From Streptococcus peroris ATCC 700780 (GTDB taxonomy: Bacteria > Bacillota > Bacilli > Lactobacillales > Streptococcaceae), in contig NZ_GL732463.1 of the NCBI RefSeq assembly GCF_000187585.1, positions 147,819 to 211,818 of the forward strand: a DNA stretch of 64,000 nt, given 5' to 3'. Made by a program: the position numbers and the translations under genes. The notes beneath the pieces were generated by a model. It saw only the letters and a list, made by a program, of their open reading frames with translations. It was not told the origin of the DNA and searched no databases. This document shows, piece by piece, positions 43,410-52,824 of the stretch. Numbering within the stretch: position 1 is the first letter of the stretch; every line of letters starts with the position of its first letter.

Positions 43410-43688
43410 CTAATTTGCGATTTTGAAGTCAGAGTAGGAAGGAAAATTACTTAATTCGACATCCAAGTATGTGACATCTGAAAAAGAGGTAGGGCCTTTT
43501 CGGATTTCTTGGATGAATTTGGCCATGGTAGCAGAGGATTCTGCTTGGGCTAAAATTTCGACAGTTCCATCATCATTATTCCAGACACGACCAGTAATAC
43601 CACCCAATTCGAGAGCGAGGCTATAGACACCCCAACGGAAACCAACCCCTTGAACCCGTCCTTGGGCTATCATCTTCACCTTTTGCAT
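43410..43688 (-). CDS. acyP: acylphosphatase
   Basis: A 92-aa enzyme hydrolysing acyl phosphates. The phosphate-binding loop GRVQGVGFRW carries the catalytic Arg, and the catalytic Asn lies in GRVWNNDDGTVEI. AAGGAGG precedes ATG 43688. It is divergent from the TrmH-family gene and just upstream of yidC2, with which it is probably co-transcribed. Confidence 0.96.
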   Translation of the reverse strand: MQKVKMIAQGRVQGVGFRWGVYSLALELGGITGRVWNNDDGTVEILAQAESSATMAKFIQEIRKGPTSFSDVTYLDVELSNFPSYSDFKIAN

Positions 43689-43706
43689 ACCAAACCTCCT
43701 TGATTG

Positions 43707-43715
43707 TGTTATAAT
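43707..43715 (+). promoter_or_regulatory. extended -10 promoter giving a leaderless TrmH-family mRNA
   Basis: TGT-TATAAT ends at 43715, only 6 nt before ATG 43722. The predicted start point coincides with the start codon. No ribosome binding site fits in between. Confidence 0.65.
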
Positions 43716-43721
43716 ATCTTT

Positions 43722-44461
43722 ATGACTATTATAACCTCAAAAGCCAATTCTGTGGTGAAAAATGCTAAAAAATTGCATCAAAAAAATATCGAAAGTCTTC
43801 TTATTTAATTGAAGGATGGCATTTATTTGAAGAGGCGGTACAAGCTGGAGCTAGGATTGAAAAAATCTTTGCTTTAGCAGAACATGAGGAAAAATTAACT
43901 GACTATCCTCAGGCCGTATTTGTGACAGAAGAAATTTTGCTTGATTTGGCAGATTCACAAACTCCTCAGGGCATTGTAGCCATTGTTCAAAAGGAAGAGG
44001 AGCAGATGCCAGATTTGACTTCAGGGAAATATCTCTTTTTGGAAGATGTACAGGATCCAGGAAATGTGGGGACTATGATTCGAACGGCAGATGCAGCTGA
44101 TTTTACTGGTGTGATTGTTTCAAGCAAGTCGGCAGATATCTACAGTTTGAAAACCCTTCGATCTATGCAGGGCAGTCATTTTCATGTACCGATTTATCGG
44201 ATGCCTGTTGAAACATTTGTTGAAGAGGCTAAAAAGGGCAATTTACCAATTCTGGCAACTACCTTATCTCAAGAGTCCAAGGATTATCGTGAACTTGCTA
44301 GGCTAGAAAACTTCGCCTTGGTCATGGGAAATGAAGGACAAGGGATTAGTCCATTCATGGTGGAGCAGGCTGATCAACTGGTTCACATCAGCATGAAAGG
44401 GCAGGCGGAAAGCCTCAATGTAGCGGTTGCTGCAGGGATACTCATGTTTTATTTGAGTTAA
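43722..44461 (+). pseudogene. TrmH-family RNA 2'-O-methyltransferase, frameshifted
   Basis: Reading from ATG 43722 gives MTIITSKANSVVKNAKKLHQ, then stops at a TAA near codon 29. One extra A in the A7 run 43780-43786 would restore YRKSSYLIEGWHLF and fuse to the open frame that continues to 44461. The remaining 180 codons hold the complete SPOUT catalytic domain: LFLEDVQDPGNVGTMIRTAD, VMGNEGQGIS and AESLNVAVAAGILM. The intact protein would be about 246 aa and methylate rRNA or tRNA ribose. It could be a pseudogene, a slippage-dependent gene or a sequencing error in a homopolymer. A shorter product from GTG 43922 would lack the N-terminal substrate-binding domain. Confidence 0.85.
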
Positions 44462-44517
44462 ATTATTTTATTTTTGTTATAATCTATAAAAAAGAATGGA
44501 AATAAAGGAGAACAAAT

Positions 44518-45201
44518 ATGAATCAAACAATTATTCAAGAACGTTCTGGATTGAATCAATTTTATGCGAAAGTCTATAGTTTTGTTGGCTTGGGAATTGC
44601 TTTATCCGCAATTGTTTCAGCCTTAATGCTGACAACCTTCCAAGATTTACTTGTTCAGCTGATGCTTAACGCCCGCATATGGTTAATCGTAACAGGAATT
44701 GTTGAAGTTGCTCTAGTGATTTTTGCGAGTGGCTTAGCAGCAAAGAATAGTCCTGCCACACTTCCAATGTTTCTACTATATTCAGTGGTAAATGGCTTCT
44801 CTCTTAGCTTTATTGTTTCCTTATACCTACCTGGTACGGTTTTAACAGCCTTTATCTCCAGTGCAGCCCTCTTCTTTGTCATGGCCATTATTGGAGTCGT
44901 GATTAAGAAGGATTTGAGTGGAATCGGTCGTGCTTTGATTGCAGCTTTATTTGGTTTGATACTAGCCATGGTTGTCAATATCTTCTTAAATAGTGGCTTT
45001 ATGGACTACATTATTAGTATTGTTATGGTCATTGTTTTTGCAGGTTTAATCGCTTGGGATAATCAAAAAATTCGTTATGTTTACGAAGAGTCAGATGGTC
45101 AGGTTGCTACAGGTTGGGCAGTTGCTTTAGCTCTTAGCCTATATCTTGATTTTATCAACCTCTTCCTTAGCTTCTTACGTATTTTCGGAAGTGATGATTA
45201 A
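44518..45201 (+). CDS. Bax inhibitor-1 family membrane protein
   Basis: A 227-aa protein with seven hydrophobic segments, of the BI-1/YccA/YetJ family (SFVGLGIALSAIVSALML, GLIAWDNQKIRY). Bacterial members are pH-dependent calcium leak channels or FtsH regulators. AAAGGAGAA precedes ATG 44518; a TGT-TATAAT promoter lies at 44475-44483. A strong terminator follows. Confidence 0.92.
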   Translation: MNQTIIQERSGLNQFYAKVYSFVGLGIALSAIVSALMLTTFQDLLVQLMLNARIWLIVTGIVEVALVIFASGLAAKNSPATLPMFLLYSVVNGFSLSFIVSLYLPGTVLTAFISSAALFFVMAIIGVVIKKDLSGIGRALIAALFGLILAMVVNIFLNSGFMDYIISIVMVIVFAGLIAWDNQKIRYVYEESDGQVATGWAVALALSLYLDFINLFLSFLRIFGSDD

Positions 45202-45207
45202 AACTTT

Positions 45208-45231
45208 AAGAGCTCGATTGAGCTCTTTTTT
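45208..45231 (+). terminator. terminator of the BI-1 gene
   Basis: A perfect stem AAGAGCTC/GAGCTCTT with GATT loop and TTTTT. Confidence 0.92.
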
Positions 45232-45240
45232 ACTTTTTAC

Positions 45241-45269
45241 TTTCAATTTTATCATCAAAAAGGTATAAT
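45241..45269 (+). promoter_or_regulatory. asnA promoter
   Basis: TTTCAA (45241-45246), 17 bp, TATAAT (45264-45269). Confidence 0.65.
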
Positions 45270-45296
45270 CTTTTTATTATTCAAAAGGAGGGGCAT

Positions 45297-46289
45297 ATGA
45301 AAAAGAGTTTTATTCATCAGCAAGAAGAGATTTCATTTGTAAAAAATACCTTTACTCAATATTTAAAAGATAAGTTAGGAGTCGTTGAAGTTCAAGGTCC
45401 AATCCTCAGTAAGGTTGGGGACGGGATGCAGGATAATCTTTCAGGGATTGAACACCCTGTATCTGTTAAGGTCTTGCAAATCCCAAATGAAACTTACGAA
45501 GTAGTTCATTCATTAGCCAAATGGAAACGTCATACCCTTGCGCGTTTCGGTTTCGGAGAAGGAGAAGGTCTCTTCGTACATATGAAGGCACTTCGCCCAG
45601 ACGAAGATTCATTAGATGCGATTCATTCTGTTTATGTTGATCAATGGGACTGGGAAAAAGTGATTCCAAATGGGCAACGAAATATTGCTTATCTAAAAGA
45701 AACTGTTGAGAAGATTTATAAGGCCGTTCGTTTAACAGAGCTTGCAGTAGAAGCTCGTTATGACATTGAGTCTGTCCTTCCAAAACAAATTACTTTTATT
45801 CATACCGAAGAGTTGGTGGAACGTTATCCAGATTTGACTCCGAAAGAGCGTGAAAATGCTGTCTGTAAAGAATTTGGAGCTGTGTTCTTGATTGGTATTG
45901 GTGGCGTCTTGCCGGATGGGAAACCTCATGATGGGCGTGCACCAGACTATGATGACTGGACAACAGAATCTGAAAATGGATATAAGGGACTAAACGGAGA
46001 TATTCTTGTTTGGAATGAAGCTCTTGGGGGCGCGTTTGAACTATCTTCTATGGGGATTCGTGTCGATGAAGAAACTCTTCGTCGCCAAGTAGCCATTACA
46101 GGTGATGAGGATCGCTTAGAGTTGGAATGGCATAAAGCTCTCTTAAATGGCCTTTTCCCTTTGACAATTGGTGGAGGAATTGGACAATCTCGTATGGCCA
46201 TGTTCTTACTTCGTAAGAAACATATCGGTGAAGTTCAAACTAGTGTTTGGCCACAAGAAGTCAGAGATACTTACGATAACATTCTTTAA
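45297..46289 (+). CDS. asnA: aspartate-ammonia ligase (asparagine synthetase A)
   Basis: A 330-aa ATP-dependent enzyme forming asparagine from aspartate and ammonia, with the class II tRNA-synthetase fold. Motifs: [53 protein letters not shown] and [25 protein letters not shown] precedes ATG 45297. No T-box leader is visible in the 27-nt 5' UTR. Confidence 0.97.
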   Translation: MKKSFIHQQEEISFVKNTFTQYLKDKLGVVEVQGPILSKVGDGMQDNLSGIEHPVSVKVLQIPNETYEVVHSLAKWKRHTLARFGFGEGEGLFVHMKALRPDEDSLDAIHSVYVDQWDWEKVIPNGQRNIAYLKETVEKIYKAVRLTELAVEARYDIESVLPKQITFIHTEELVERYPDLTPKERENAVCKEFGAVFLIGIGGVLPDGKPHDGRAPDYDDWTTESENGYKGLNGDILVWNEALGGAFELSSMGIRVDEETLRRQVAITGDEDRLELEWHKALLNGLFPLTIGGGIGQSRMAMFLLRKKHIGEVQTSVWPQEVRDTYDNIL

Positions 46290-46291
46290 AC

Positions 46292-46322
46292 AATCGAACC
46301 GTAAGGTTCGATTTTCTTTTTT
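46292..46322 (+). terminator. terminator of asnA
   Basis: The stem AATCGAACC/GGTTCGATT with GTAA loop and TTCTTTTTT. Confidence 0.92.
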
Positions 46323-46332
46323 TATCAGAATT

Positions 46333-46341
46333 TGGTATAAT
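46333..46341 (+). promoter_or_regulatory. extended -10 promoter giving a leaderless rsmD mRNA
   Basis: TGG-TATAAT ends at 46341, 7 nt before ATG 46349. The expected start point is at or next to the A of the start codon, and no ribosome binding site is present. Confidence 0.65.
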
Positions 46342-46348
46342 AGACGGT

Positions 46349-46888
46349 ATGAAAATTGTATCTGGATTTTACGGAGGGCGCCCTTTAAAGACGCTAGAGG
46401 GAAAAACGACTAGACCAACATCGGACAAGGTTAGAGGAGCGATTTTTAATATGATTGGCCCCTACTTTGATGGTGGCCGTGTTCTGGATCTTTATGCTGG
46501 AAGTGGTGGTCTATCCATCGAAGCAGTCTCAAGAGGAATGTCGAGTGCAGTTCTGGTCGAGAAAGATCGTCGAGCCCAGAACATCGTTGCAGAAAATATA
46601 GGGATGACCAAAGAAACCTCTAAGTTTCAACTATTAAAAATGGAGTCTAGCCGTGCTTTGGAACAAGTAAGTGGCGTCTTTGATCTCATTTTTTTGGATC
46701 CTCCTTATGCCAAGGAACAGATTGCGTCTGACATTGAAAAAATGGCGGAGAGAAATCTTTTTTCAGAAGATGTCATGGTGGTATGTGAGACCGATAAAAC
46801 AGTAGAACTTCCAGAAGAGATTGCTTGTTTGGGTATTTGGAAGCAAAAAATATATGGAATTAGTAAGGTGACGGTTTATGTCAGATAA
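46349..46888 (+). CDS. rsmD: 16S rRNA (guanine966-N2)-methyltransferase
   Basis: A 179-aa SAM methyltransferase. Motif I is [15 protein letters not shown] and the catalytic motif IV is FLDPPY; the N-terminal [12 protein letters not shown] is conserved in RsmD. It overlaps coaD by 11 bp, a pairing common in bacteria. Translation would begin on a leaderless transcript. Confidence 0.95.
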   Translation: MKIVSGFYGGRPLKTLEGKTTRPTSDKVRGAIFNMIGPYFDGGRVLDLYAGSGGLSIEAVSRGMSSAVLVEKDRRAQNIVAENIGMTKETSKFQLLKMESSRALEQVSGVFDLIFLDPPYAKEQIASDIEKMAERNLFSEDVMVVCETDKTVELPEEIACLGIWKQKIYGISKVTVYVR

Positions 46889-47366
46889 AATTGGGTTGTT
46901 CACGGGTTCGTTTGATCCGATGACTACTGGGCACTTGGATATTATTGAACGTGCAAGTAAATTCTTTGATAAATTATATGTAGGAATTTTTTATAATCCA
47001 AACAAAAATGGATTTTTACCGATAGAAAGTCGGCTAGAGACGGTTGAAAAAGCGGTGGGACACCTAAAAAATGTCCAAGTCATTGCCTCTCATGATGAAT
47101 TAGTCGTTGATGTTGCTAGAAAACTGGGTGTCCATGTTCTTGTTCGTGGTTTGCGTAACGCTGCGGATCTTCAGTATGAAGCCAGTTTTGATTTTTACAA
47201 TCATCAATTAGTAGGAGAGATTGAGACAGTCTATCTCCATAGTCGCCCAGAGCATGTTTACATCAGCTCTTCAGCTGTGAGAGAACTATTGAAATTTGGT
47301 CAAGATATCAGTAAGTATGTGCCAAATGCTGTCCTAGAGGAGTTAAAGAATGAAGAGAAAGACTAG
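46878..47366 (+). CDS. coaD: phosphopantetheine adenylyltransferase
   Basis: A 162-aa nucleotidyltransferase for the penultimate step of coenzyme A synthesis. Motifs: [17 protein letters not shown] (TxGH), the adenine-binding [15 protein letters not shown] and [10 protein letters not shown]. It overlaps rsmD upstream and sepM downstream (17 bp). Confidence 0.97.
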   Translation: MSDKIGLFTGSFDPMTTGHLDIIERASKFFDKLYVGIFYNPNKNGFLPIESRLETVEKAVGHLKNVQVIASHDELVVDVARKLGVHVLVRGLRNAADLQYEASFDFYNHQLVGEIETVYLHSRPEHVYISSSAVRELLKFGQDISKYVPNAVLEELKNEEKD

Positions 47367-48387
47367 ATGGCCCATATATCTAATTATTGGCCTCATTATC
47401 ACTTTTATAGCTTTTACGGTGCCGCTGCCTTATTACATTGAGGTTCCAGGAACTGCAGAGGATATTCGAAAAGTCTTATTGGTCAATAATCAACCTGACC
47501 AAGAGGAGGGGTCCTACCAATTTGTGACGGTTGGAGTTAAACATGCCAGGCTGGTTGACTTGATGTATGCCTGGTTAACACCATTTACGGACATACATAG
47601 CGCCAAAGAGATGACAGGTGGTTCATCTGATACGGAATTTATGCGAATCAATCAGTTTTATATGGAAACTTCGCAAAATATGGCTAAATATCAAGGTCTA
47701 AAGACAGCGGGTAAGGAAATAGAACTCAAATATTTGGGGGTCTATGTTTTGACTGTGACAGATAACTCAACTTTTAAGGGAGTTCTTAATATCGCTGACA
47801 CCGTGACAGCTGTGAATGATAAGACTTTTGAGAGCTCCAAGGAAATGGTCGACTACGTTAACTCTCAAACGCTAGGTGACAAGGTTAAGGTTACTTACCA
47901 AGAAGATGGGAAAGTCAAAACCGCTGAAGGTAAAATCATTACCCTCGAAAATGGGAAAAATGGTATTGGAATCGGTCTGATTGACCGCACAGAAGTATCT
48001 AGTGACGTGCCAATCCGTTTCTCAACTGCTGGGATTGGTGGTCCTAGTGCTGGATTGATGTTTAGTTTATCCATCTATACGCAAATTGCAGACCCTACTC
48101 TTCGAAATGGGCGTGTCATTGCTGGTACAGGAAGTATCGACAGAGATGGGAATGTAGGTGATATTGGCGGCATCGATAAAAAGGTTGTTTCTGCTGCTAA
48201 AAAAGGAGCTACTGTGTTTTTCGCTCCTAATAATCCTGTTTCTGAAGAAGCAAAAAAGGCAAATCCAAACGCTAAAAGTAATTATGACACAGCTGTAGAA
48301 GCAGCTGAAATGATTAAAACAGACATGAAGATTGTTCCAGTCAAAACGCTTCAAGATGCGATTGATTACTTGAAAAACAATCCATAA
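47350..48387 (+). CDS. sepM: SepM-type PDZ/S16 serine protease
   Basis: A 345-aa membrane-anchored protease: N-terminal helix ([19 protein letters not shown]), a PDZ domain (about residues 125-205) and a Lon-type S16 domain with catalytic Ser in [12 protein letters not shown] and Lys in IGGIDKKV. In S. mutans SepM trims the competence peptide outside the cell. A signalling or housekeeping role here is open. It is the last gene of rsmD-coaD-sepM. Confidence 0.92.
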   Translation: MKRKTRWPIYLIIGLIITFIAFTVPLPYYIEVPGTAEDIRKVLLVNNQPDQEEGSYQFVTVGVKHARLVDLMYAWLTPFTDIHSAKEMTGGSSDTEFMRINQFYMETSQNMAKYQGLKTAGKEIELKYLGVYVLTVTDNSTFKGVLNIADTVTAVNDKTFESSKEMVDYVNSQTLGDKVKVTYQEDGKVKTAEGKIITLENGKNGIGIGLIDRTEVSSDVPIRFSTAGIGGPSAGLMFSLSIYTQIADPTLRNGRVIAGTGSIDRDGNVGDIGGIDKKVVSAAKKGATVFFAPNNPVSEEAKKANPNAKSNYDTAVEAAEMIKTDMKIVPVKTLQDAIDYLKNNP

Positions 48388-48428
48388 TTAAAGTGTGAGC
48401 TCATAGACTAGCATAGAAAAAGAGAAGA

Positions 48429-48437
48429 TGGTATAAT
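48429..48437 (+). promoter_or_regulatory. extended -10 promoter giving a leaderless DUF1146 mRNA
   Basis: TGG-TATAAT ends at 48437, 6 nt before ATG 48444. No ribosome binding site fits before the start codon. Confidence 0.65.
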
Positions 48438-48443
48438 AGGCAG

Positions 48444-48674
48444 ATGATTCAGTTGTTTTTTACCCTCAGTAGTCATATGTTTTTTGTCTACCTAGTTTTT
48501 CAACTCTTGAAAGACTTGGTTAAATGGGATCGAATCTTGAAGGTGACCAAGGACAATGCGAGGAAGGTACGACTTTTAGTAGTCTTGTGTAGTATCGGTT
48601 TAGGATATCTAATCAGTTCTTTTTTCCTAAATATCTATCAACTATGGCAAGAAGCAGTACGAACATTGTTTTAA
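48444..48674 (+). CDS. DUF1146 family membrane protein
   Basis: A 76-aa protein with two membrane helices (about residues 7-22 and 46-66) joined by a basic loop (KDLVKWDRILKVTKDNARK). The family is small, conserved in Firmicutes and of unknown function. It stands 24 bp before murA, with which it is probably co-transcribed. The start at ATG 48444 fits the family length and implies a leaderless mRNA. Confidence 0.88.
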   Translation: MIQLFFTLSSHMFFVYLVFQLLKDLVKWDRILKVTKDNARKVRLLVVLCSIGLGYLISSFFLNIYQLWQEAVRTLF

Positions 48675-48697
48675 CTTGAAAGTAAAGGAAAATATTT

Positions 48698-49984
48698 ATG
48701 GAAAAAATTGTAGTTCAAGGTGGCGATAATCGCCTAGTTGGAAGCGTCACTATTGAAGGTGCAAAAAATGCAGTTTTACCACTACTTGCGGCGACTATTT
48801 TAGCAAGTGAAGGAAAAACAGTTTTAAAAAATGTTCCGATTTTATCAGACGTCTTTACCATGAACCAGGTAGTTCGTGGATTAAATGCGAAGGTTAATTT
48901 TGATCAAGAGGCACATGTTGTTGAAGTGGATGCAACAGAAGATATCACAGAAGAAGCTCCTTATAAGTATGTTAGTAAGATGCGTGCCTCTATTGTAGTC
49001 TTGGGTCCAATCCTAGCTAGAGTTGGTCACGCTAAAGTTTCGATGCCTGGTGGCTGTACGATTGGTAGTCGTCCTATTGACCTTCACCTTAAAGGTTTAG
49101 AAGCAATGGGTGCTAAGATCACTCAAACAGCAGGGTACATAGAGGCGAAGGCAGAACGCTTGCATGGAGCTCATATCTATATGGACTTTCCTAGTGTTGG
49201 GGCAACCCAAAACTTGATGATGGCTGCAACACTTGCTGACGGCATAACTGTTATTGAAAATGCTGCTCGCGAGCCCGAAATTGTTGATTTGGCTGTTCTC
49301 TTAAATAAAATGGGCGCAAAAGTCAAAGGTGCAGGGACAGAAACAGTGACAATCATTGGTGTTGAAAAACTACACGGCGCTACACATAAGGTTGTGCAGG
49401 ACCGTATTGAAGCTGGGACCTTTATGGTGGCGGCAGCCATGACAGGTGGAGATGTCTTGATTCAAGATGCTATCTGGGAACACAATCGCCCTTTGATTGC
49501 TAAATTGCAGGAAATGGGTGTTGAAGTTATTGATGAAGACGAAGGAATTCGTATCCGCTTTCAGCGTGATAAGTTAAAGGCTGTTCATGTTAAGACACTT
49601 CCTCATCCAGGATTTCCGACAGACATGCAAGCACAGTTCACGGCTCTTATGACGGTTGCTCAAGGTGAATCAACCATGGTGGAGACTGTATTTGAGAATC
49701 GTTTCCAACATCTAGAGGAAATGCGCCGGATGGGTTTGCACTCTGAAATCATTCGTGATACAGCTCGTATCGTCGGTGGGCAAGCTCTCCAAGGAGCAGA
49801 GGTCCTGTCTACAGACCTTCGCGCTAGTGCAGCCTTGATTTTGACAGGTTTAGTGGCTGAAGGTGAGACAGTTGTTGGGAAACTTGTCCATCTAGATAGA
49901 GGCTATTATCGTTTCCATGAAAAATTGGCTCAGTTAGGAGCTAATATTAAACGGGTAAGTGTGGAAGCTGATGAAGACGAATAA
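48698..49984 (+). CDS. murA: UDP-N-acetylglucosamine 1-carboxyvinyltransferase
   Basis: A 428-aa enzyme of the first committed step of peptidoglycan synthesis, target of fosfomycin. The catalytic Cys is in [16 protein letters not shown]; the N-terminal [17 protein letters not shown] and the [15 protein letters not shown] region are conserved. Streptococci carry two MurA paralogues; this is the one next to epuA-endA. AAAGGAAAA precedes ATG 48698. Confidence 0.96.
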   Translation: MEKIVVQGGDNRLVGSVTIEGAKNAVLPLLAATILASEGKTVLKNVPILSDVFTMNQVVRGLNAKVNFDQEAHVVEVDATEDITEEAPYKYVSKMRASIVVLGPILARVGHAKVSMPGGCTIGSRPIDLHLKGLEAMGAKITQTAGYIEAKAERLHGAHIYMDFPSVGATQNLMMAATLADGITVIENAAREPEIVDLAVLLNKMGAKVKGAGTETVTIIGVEKLHGATHKVVQDRIEAGTFMVAAAMTGGDVLIQDAIWEHNRPLIAKLQEMGVEVIDEDEGIRIRFQRDKLKAVHVKTLPHPGFPTDMQAQFTALMTVAQGESTMVETVFENRFQHLEEMRRMGLHSEIIRDTARIVGGQALQGAEVLSTDLRASAALILTGLVAEGETVVGKLVHLDRGYYRFHEKLAQLGANIKRVSVEADEDE

Positions 49985-50165
49985 ACAAGTAACTTATGTA
50001 TTACGCCGATTTCTATTAGTTATTGTTGTTTTACTTCTAGGAATTTTAGCAATTGGCGTCGGTTTAATGATTGGCTATGGCTTAGTTGGGAAAGGCCAAG
50101 ATCCGTGGGCAATACTAACACCGGAAAAATGGCATGAATTGATTTCAAAATTTACAGGAAAATAG
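49971..50165 (+). CDS. epuA: EpuA family small membrane protein
   Basis: A 64-aa protein with basic N-terminus and one long membrane helix ([24 protein letters not shown]-type segment). ATG 49971 overlaps the end of murA by 14 bp; a GTG 12 bp upstream is an alternative. EpuA lies between murA and endA in S. pneumoniae and is annotated as a DNA-directed RNA polymerase beta-subunit-family protein, though its real role is unclear. Confidence 0.88.
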   Translation: MKTNKQVTYVLRRFLLVIVVLLLGILAIGVGLMIGYGLVGKGQDPWAILTPEKWHELISKFTGK

Positions 50166-50190
50166 GCTGGGACACCGGCCTTTTTCTAGG
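50164..50190 (+). terminator. terminator between epuA and endA
   Basis: The stem GGCTGG/CCGGCC with a short GACA-type loop and TTTTTC. Part of the transcription may read through to endA. Confidence 0.75.
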
Positions 50191-50211
50191 GATAAAAAAC
50201 AAGGAGGAAAC

Positions 50212-51039
50212 ATGAATAAAAAAACCAGACAAGCCCTTATAGGTCTTCTGATTTTTCTACTCTTGTCGATAGGAAGTTACTACATTAAAAGGATGCAGAC
50301 TTCCAATAGTGCACGGCAAACACAAGTAACACAAAAATCGCAGTCGCTTGACACTCCTAGTCAAGAATTGGCGGAGAGTGTACTGACTGACTCAATCAAA
50401 AAACAAATAAAGGGAACTCTTGAGTGGAATGGAGCAGGTTCCTTCATAGTTAATGGGAATAAAACAAATCTAGACGCTAAGGTATCGAGTAAACCCTATG
50501 CTGATAATAAGACGAAAACTGTAGGAGGGGAGACTATCCCAACTGTAGCCAATGCTCTCATGTCAAAGGCGACTCGACAGTATAAAGACCGTGAAGAGAC
50601 TGGGAATGGTTCAACGTCTTGGACACCAGCGGGATGGCATCAGGTCAAGAACCTAAAAGGTAGTTACAATCACGCAGTGGATAGAGGGCATTTACTAGGC
50701 TATGCCTTGATTGGTGGTTTAGATGGCTTCGATGCATCTACCAGTAATCCTAAAAATATTGCAGTACAGACAGCTTGGGCCAATCAAGCACGTGCAGATG
50801 ATTCAACTGGACAAAACTACTATGAAAGTTTAGTTCGAAAAGCACTGGATCAGAATAAACGAGTGCGTTACCGTGTTACGCTACTATATGCTACAGAAGA
50901 AGACTTAGTTCCTTCCGCATCTCAGATAGAAGCGAAATCTTCTGACGGAGAACTGGAATTTAATGTTGTAATTCCGAATGTTCAAAAGGGGATTCAATTA
51001 AATTATCGCACCGGAGAAGTTACAGTTACAAAGAACTAA
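50212..51039 (+). CDS. endA: DNA-entry nuclease EndA
   Basis: A 275-aa beta-beta-alpha-metal nuclease anchored by an uncleaved N-terminal helix ([19 protein letters not shown]). The catalytic motif is [15 protein letters not shown] with the general-base His, and the metal Asn lies in [14 protein letters not shown]. EndA degrades one strand of incoming DNA during transformation and also cuts neutrophil DNA traps. AAGGAGGAA precedes ATG 50212. It complements the comG pilus genes in this window. Confidence 0.96.
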   Translation: MNKKTRQALIGLLIFLLLSIGSYYIKRMQTSNSARQTQVTQKSQSLDTPSQELAESVLTDSIKKQIKGTLEWNGAGSFIVNGNKTNLDAKVSSKPYADNKTKTVGGETIPTVANALMSKATRQYKDREETGNGSTSWTPAGWHQVKNLKGSYNHAVDRGHLLGYALIGGLDGFDASTSNPKNIAVQTAWANQARADDSTGQNYYESLVRKALDQNKRVRYRVTLLYATEEDLVPSASQIEAKSSDGELEFNVVIPNVQKGIQLNYRTGEVTVTKN

Positions 51040-51042
51040 TAG

Positions 51043-51079
51043 TAAGAAAGTCCCTTATCGATTCGATAGGGGCTTTATT
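51043..51079 (+). terminator. terminator of endA
   Basis: A stem of about 13 bp (AAAGTCCCTTATCG with CGATAGGGGCTTT, one bulge), followed by a weak T-rich tail. Confidence 0.7.
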
Positions 51080-51157
51080 ATAGAAATTGAAAATTAATGT
51101 GTAGAAAATAAAAAATGTGGTATAATAGTGTCAATTATACTTTTTAGGAGAAGGAAA

Positions 51158-52489
51158 ATGGAAGACCCGAGCAGTCAGAATTTGTTGCTGCAGTTTGTAT
51201 TATTAGTTGTTTTGACCTTTTTAAATGCCTTTTTCTCTGCGACAGAGATGGCCATGGTTTCCCTTAGCCGGTCGCGTGTTGAACAAAAAGCTGAAGAAGG
51301 TGATAAACGCTATATCCGTTTGCTAAAGGTACTTGAAAACCCAAATCACTTTTTATCAACCATTCAAGTTGGTATTACTTTAATTACGATCTTGTCAGGT
51401 GCGAAGTTGGCGGGTTCTCTTGGAGAATTGATTGCCTCTTGGATGGGAAATAGCGAATCTGCACATGCAATTGCAAGCTTCCTGTCACTTGCTTTCTTGA
51501 CCTATATCTCTATCGTTTTTGGTGAGCTCTATCCCAAACGAATTGCTCTAAACCTTAAGGATTCCTTGGCTATCCGAACAGTACCATTTATTATTGCTCT
51601 TGGTAAAATTGTAAGTCCCTTTGTTTGGATGTTATCGGCATCAACCAATCTTTTGAGTCGCTTGACACCAATGACATTTGACGATGCAGATGAAAAAATG
51701 ACTCGTGATGAGATTGAGTATATGCTTACTAATAGTGAAGAAACCTTGGATGCTGATGAAATTGAAATGCTGCAAGGGGTTTTCTCGCTTGACGAGCTTA
51801 TGGCGCGTGAAGTCATGGTCCCACGAACAGATGCCTTCATGGTTGATATTCAAGATGATACTCAGACGATTATCGAAAGCATTTTAAAACAAAACTTTTC
51901 TCGAATTCCAGTTTATGATGATGACAAGGATAACGTGATTGGTCTGATTCATACCAAGAGCCTGTTAAAAGCAGGCTTTGACGATGGTTTTGACAATATT
52001 GTATTGAGAAAAATTTTACAGGAACCACTCTTTGTACCTGAAACTATTTTTGTGGACGATTTGTTAAAAGAATTGAGAAATTCACAAAGACAAATGGCTA
52101 TTCTTCTCGATGAATACGGAGGAATGGCAGGTTTGGTCACTCTCGAGGATTTGCTGGAAGAGATTGTTGGTGATATTGATGACGAAACTGACAAGGCAGA
52201 AGTAGAAGTCCATCAGATAGGTGAAGATACCTATATCGTTCAAGGCACCATGAATTTGAATGACTTTAATGATTACTTTGATTTAGAGTTAGAAAGCGAC
52301 GATGTTGATACCATCGCCGGTTATTATTTGACAGGTGTAGGAACTATACCAACAACGGAAAAACTCAGTTATGAGTTAGAAAATTGTAATAAAAAAATTA
52401 CTTTGACCAACGACAAGGTCAAGAACGGCCGTGTAACAAAGGTCAAGGTTCAGATTCAAGAACTTGAAGTCGAAGAAGAAACTGAATAA
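51158..52489 (+). CDS. CNNM/CorC-HlyC family CBS-domain membrane protein
   Basis: A 443-aa protein: DUF21/CNNM membrane domain with four hydrophobic segments (residues 8-190; FSATEMAMVSLSRSR is characteristic), two CBS domains (about 205-325) and a C-terminal CorC_HlyC domain (350-430). Relatives export magnesium or influence its level. ATG 51158 follows AGGAGAAGG; TGG-TATAAT is at 51118-51126. It is annotated as hemolysin in many genomes, without good evidence. Confidence 0.92.
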   Translation: MEDPSSQNLLLQFVLLVVLTFLNAFFSATEMAMVSLSRSRVEQKAEEGDKRYIRLLKVLENPNHFLSTIQVGITLITILSGAKLAGSLGELIASWMGNSESAHAIASFLSLAFLTYISIVFGELYPKRIALNLKDSLAIRTVPFIIALGKIVSPFVWMLSASTNLLSRLTPMTFDDADEKMTRDEIEYMLTNSEETLDADEIEMLQGVFSLDELMAREVMVPRTDAFMVDIQDDTQTIIESILKQNFSRIPVYDDDKDNVIGLIHTKSLLKAGFDDGFDNIVLRKILQEPLFVPETIFVDDLLKELRNSQRQMAILLDEYGGMAGLVTLEDLLEEIVGDIDDETDKAEVEVHQIGEDTYIVQGTMNLNDFNDYFDLELESDDVDTIAGYYLTGVGTIPTTEKLSYELENCNKKITLTNDKVKNGRVTKVKVQIQELEVEEETE

Positions 52490-52524
52490 AAGCTTTATCA
52501 GCTAAATACTGATAAAGCTTTTTC
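52488..52524 (+). terminator. terminator of the CNNM-type gene
   Basis: The stem AAAGCTTTATCAG/CTGATAAAGCTTT with a 7-nt loop and TTTTC. Confidence 0.92.
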
Positions 52525-52527
52525 ATC

Positions 52528-52562
52528 GTTAAAAATAAAAGACCCCATCCGGAGTCTTAGTT
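52528..52562 (-). terminator. terminator of tRNA-Cys
   Basis: On the minus strand AAGACTCC pairs with GGGGTCTT (one G-U), followed by TTATTTTT. Confidence 0.8.
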
Positions 52563-52570
52563 CAATATAG

Positions 52571-52641
52571 AGGCGGTAGACGGATTTGAACCGACGATCA
52601 AGCTTTTGCAGAGCCGTGCCTTACCACTTGGCTATACCGCC
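52571..52641 (-). tRNA. tRNA-Cys (anticodon GCA)
   Basis: A 71-nt tRNA on the minus strand with acceptor arm GGCGGTA/TACCGCC and discriminator T. The anticodon loop CTGCAAA carries GCA. It is a lone tRNA gene with its own promoter and terminator, between two genes of the opposite strand. Confidence 0.96.
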
Positions 52642-52653
52642 TTGACTTTTATT

Positions 52654-52682
52654 ATTATACATTGAAATTTTATTCTCGTCAA
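52654..52682 (-). promoter_or_regulatory. tRNA-Cys promoter
   Basis: On the minus strand TTGACG (52682-52677), 17 bp, TATAAT (52659-52654), 12 bp before the tRNA. Confidence 0.85.
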
Positions 52683-52752
52683 TAGTTTCTATTCTTAAAT
52701 AGAAAGTTTTCACCGTTTTGAAAGCGGTATGACAAAATATTCTGAAAATTTG

Positions 52753-52781
52753 TTTACTTTTTAAATAAACTGTGTTATAAT
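52753..52781 (+). promoter_or_regulatory. ami operon promoter
   Basis: TTTACT (52753-52758), 17 bp, TATAAT (52776-52781) with a TGT extension. It is divergent from the tRNA-Cys promoter. Confidence 0.8.
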
Positions 52782-52824
52782 TATCAGTATCTCAAAATTT
52801 TTAGAAAAAGAGGAGTTATGAGAC

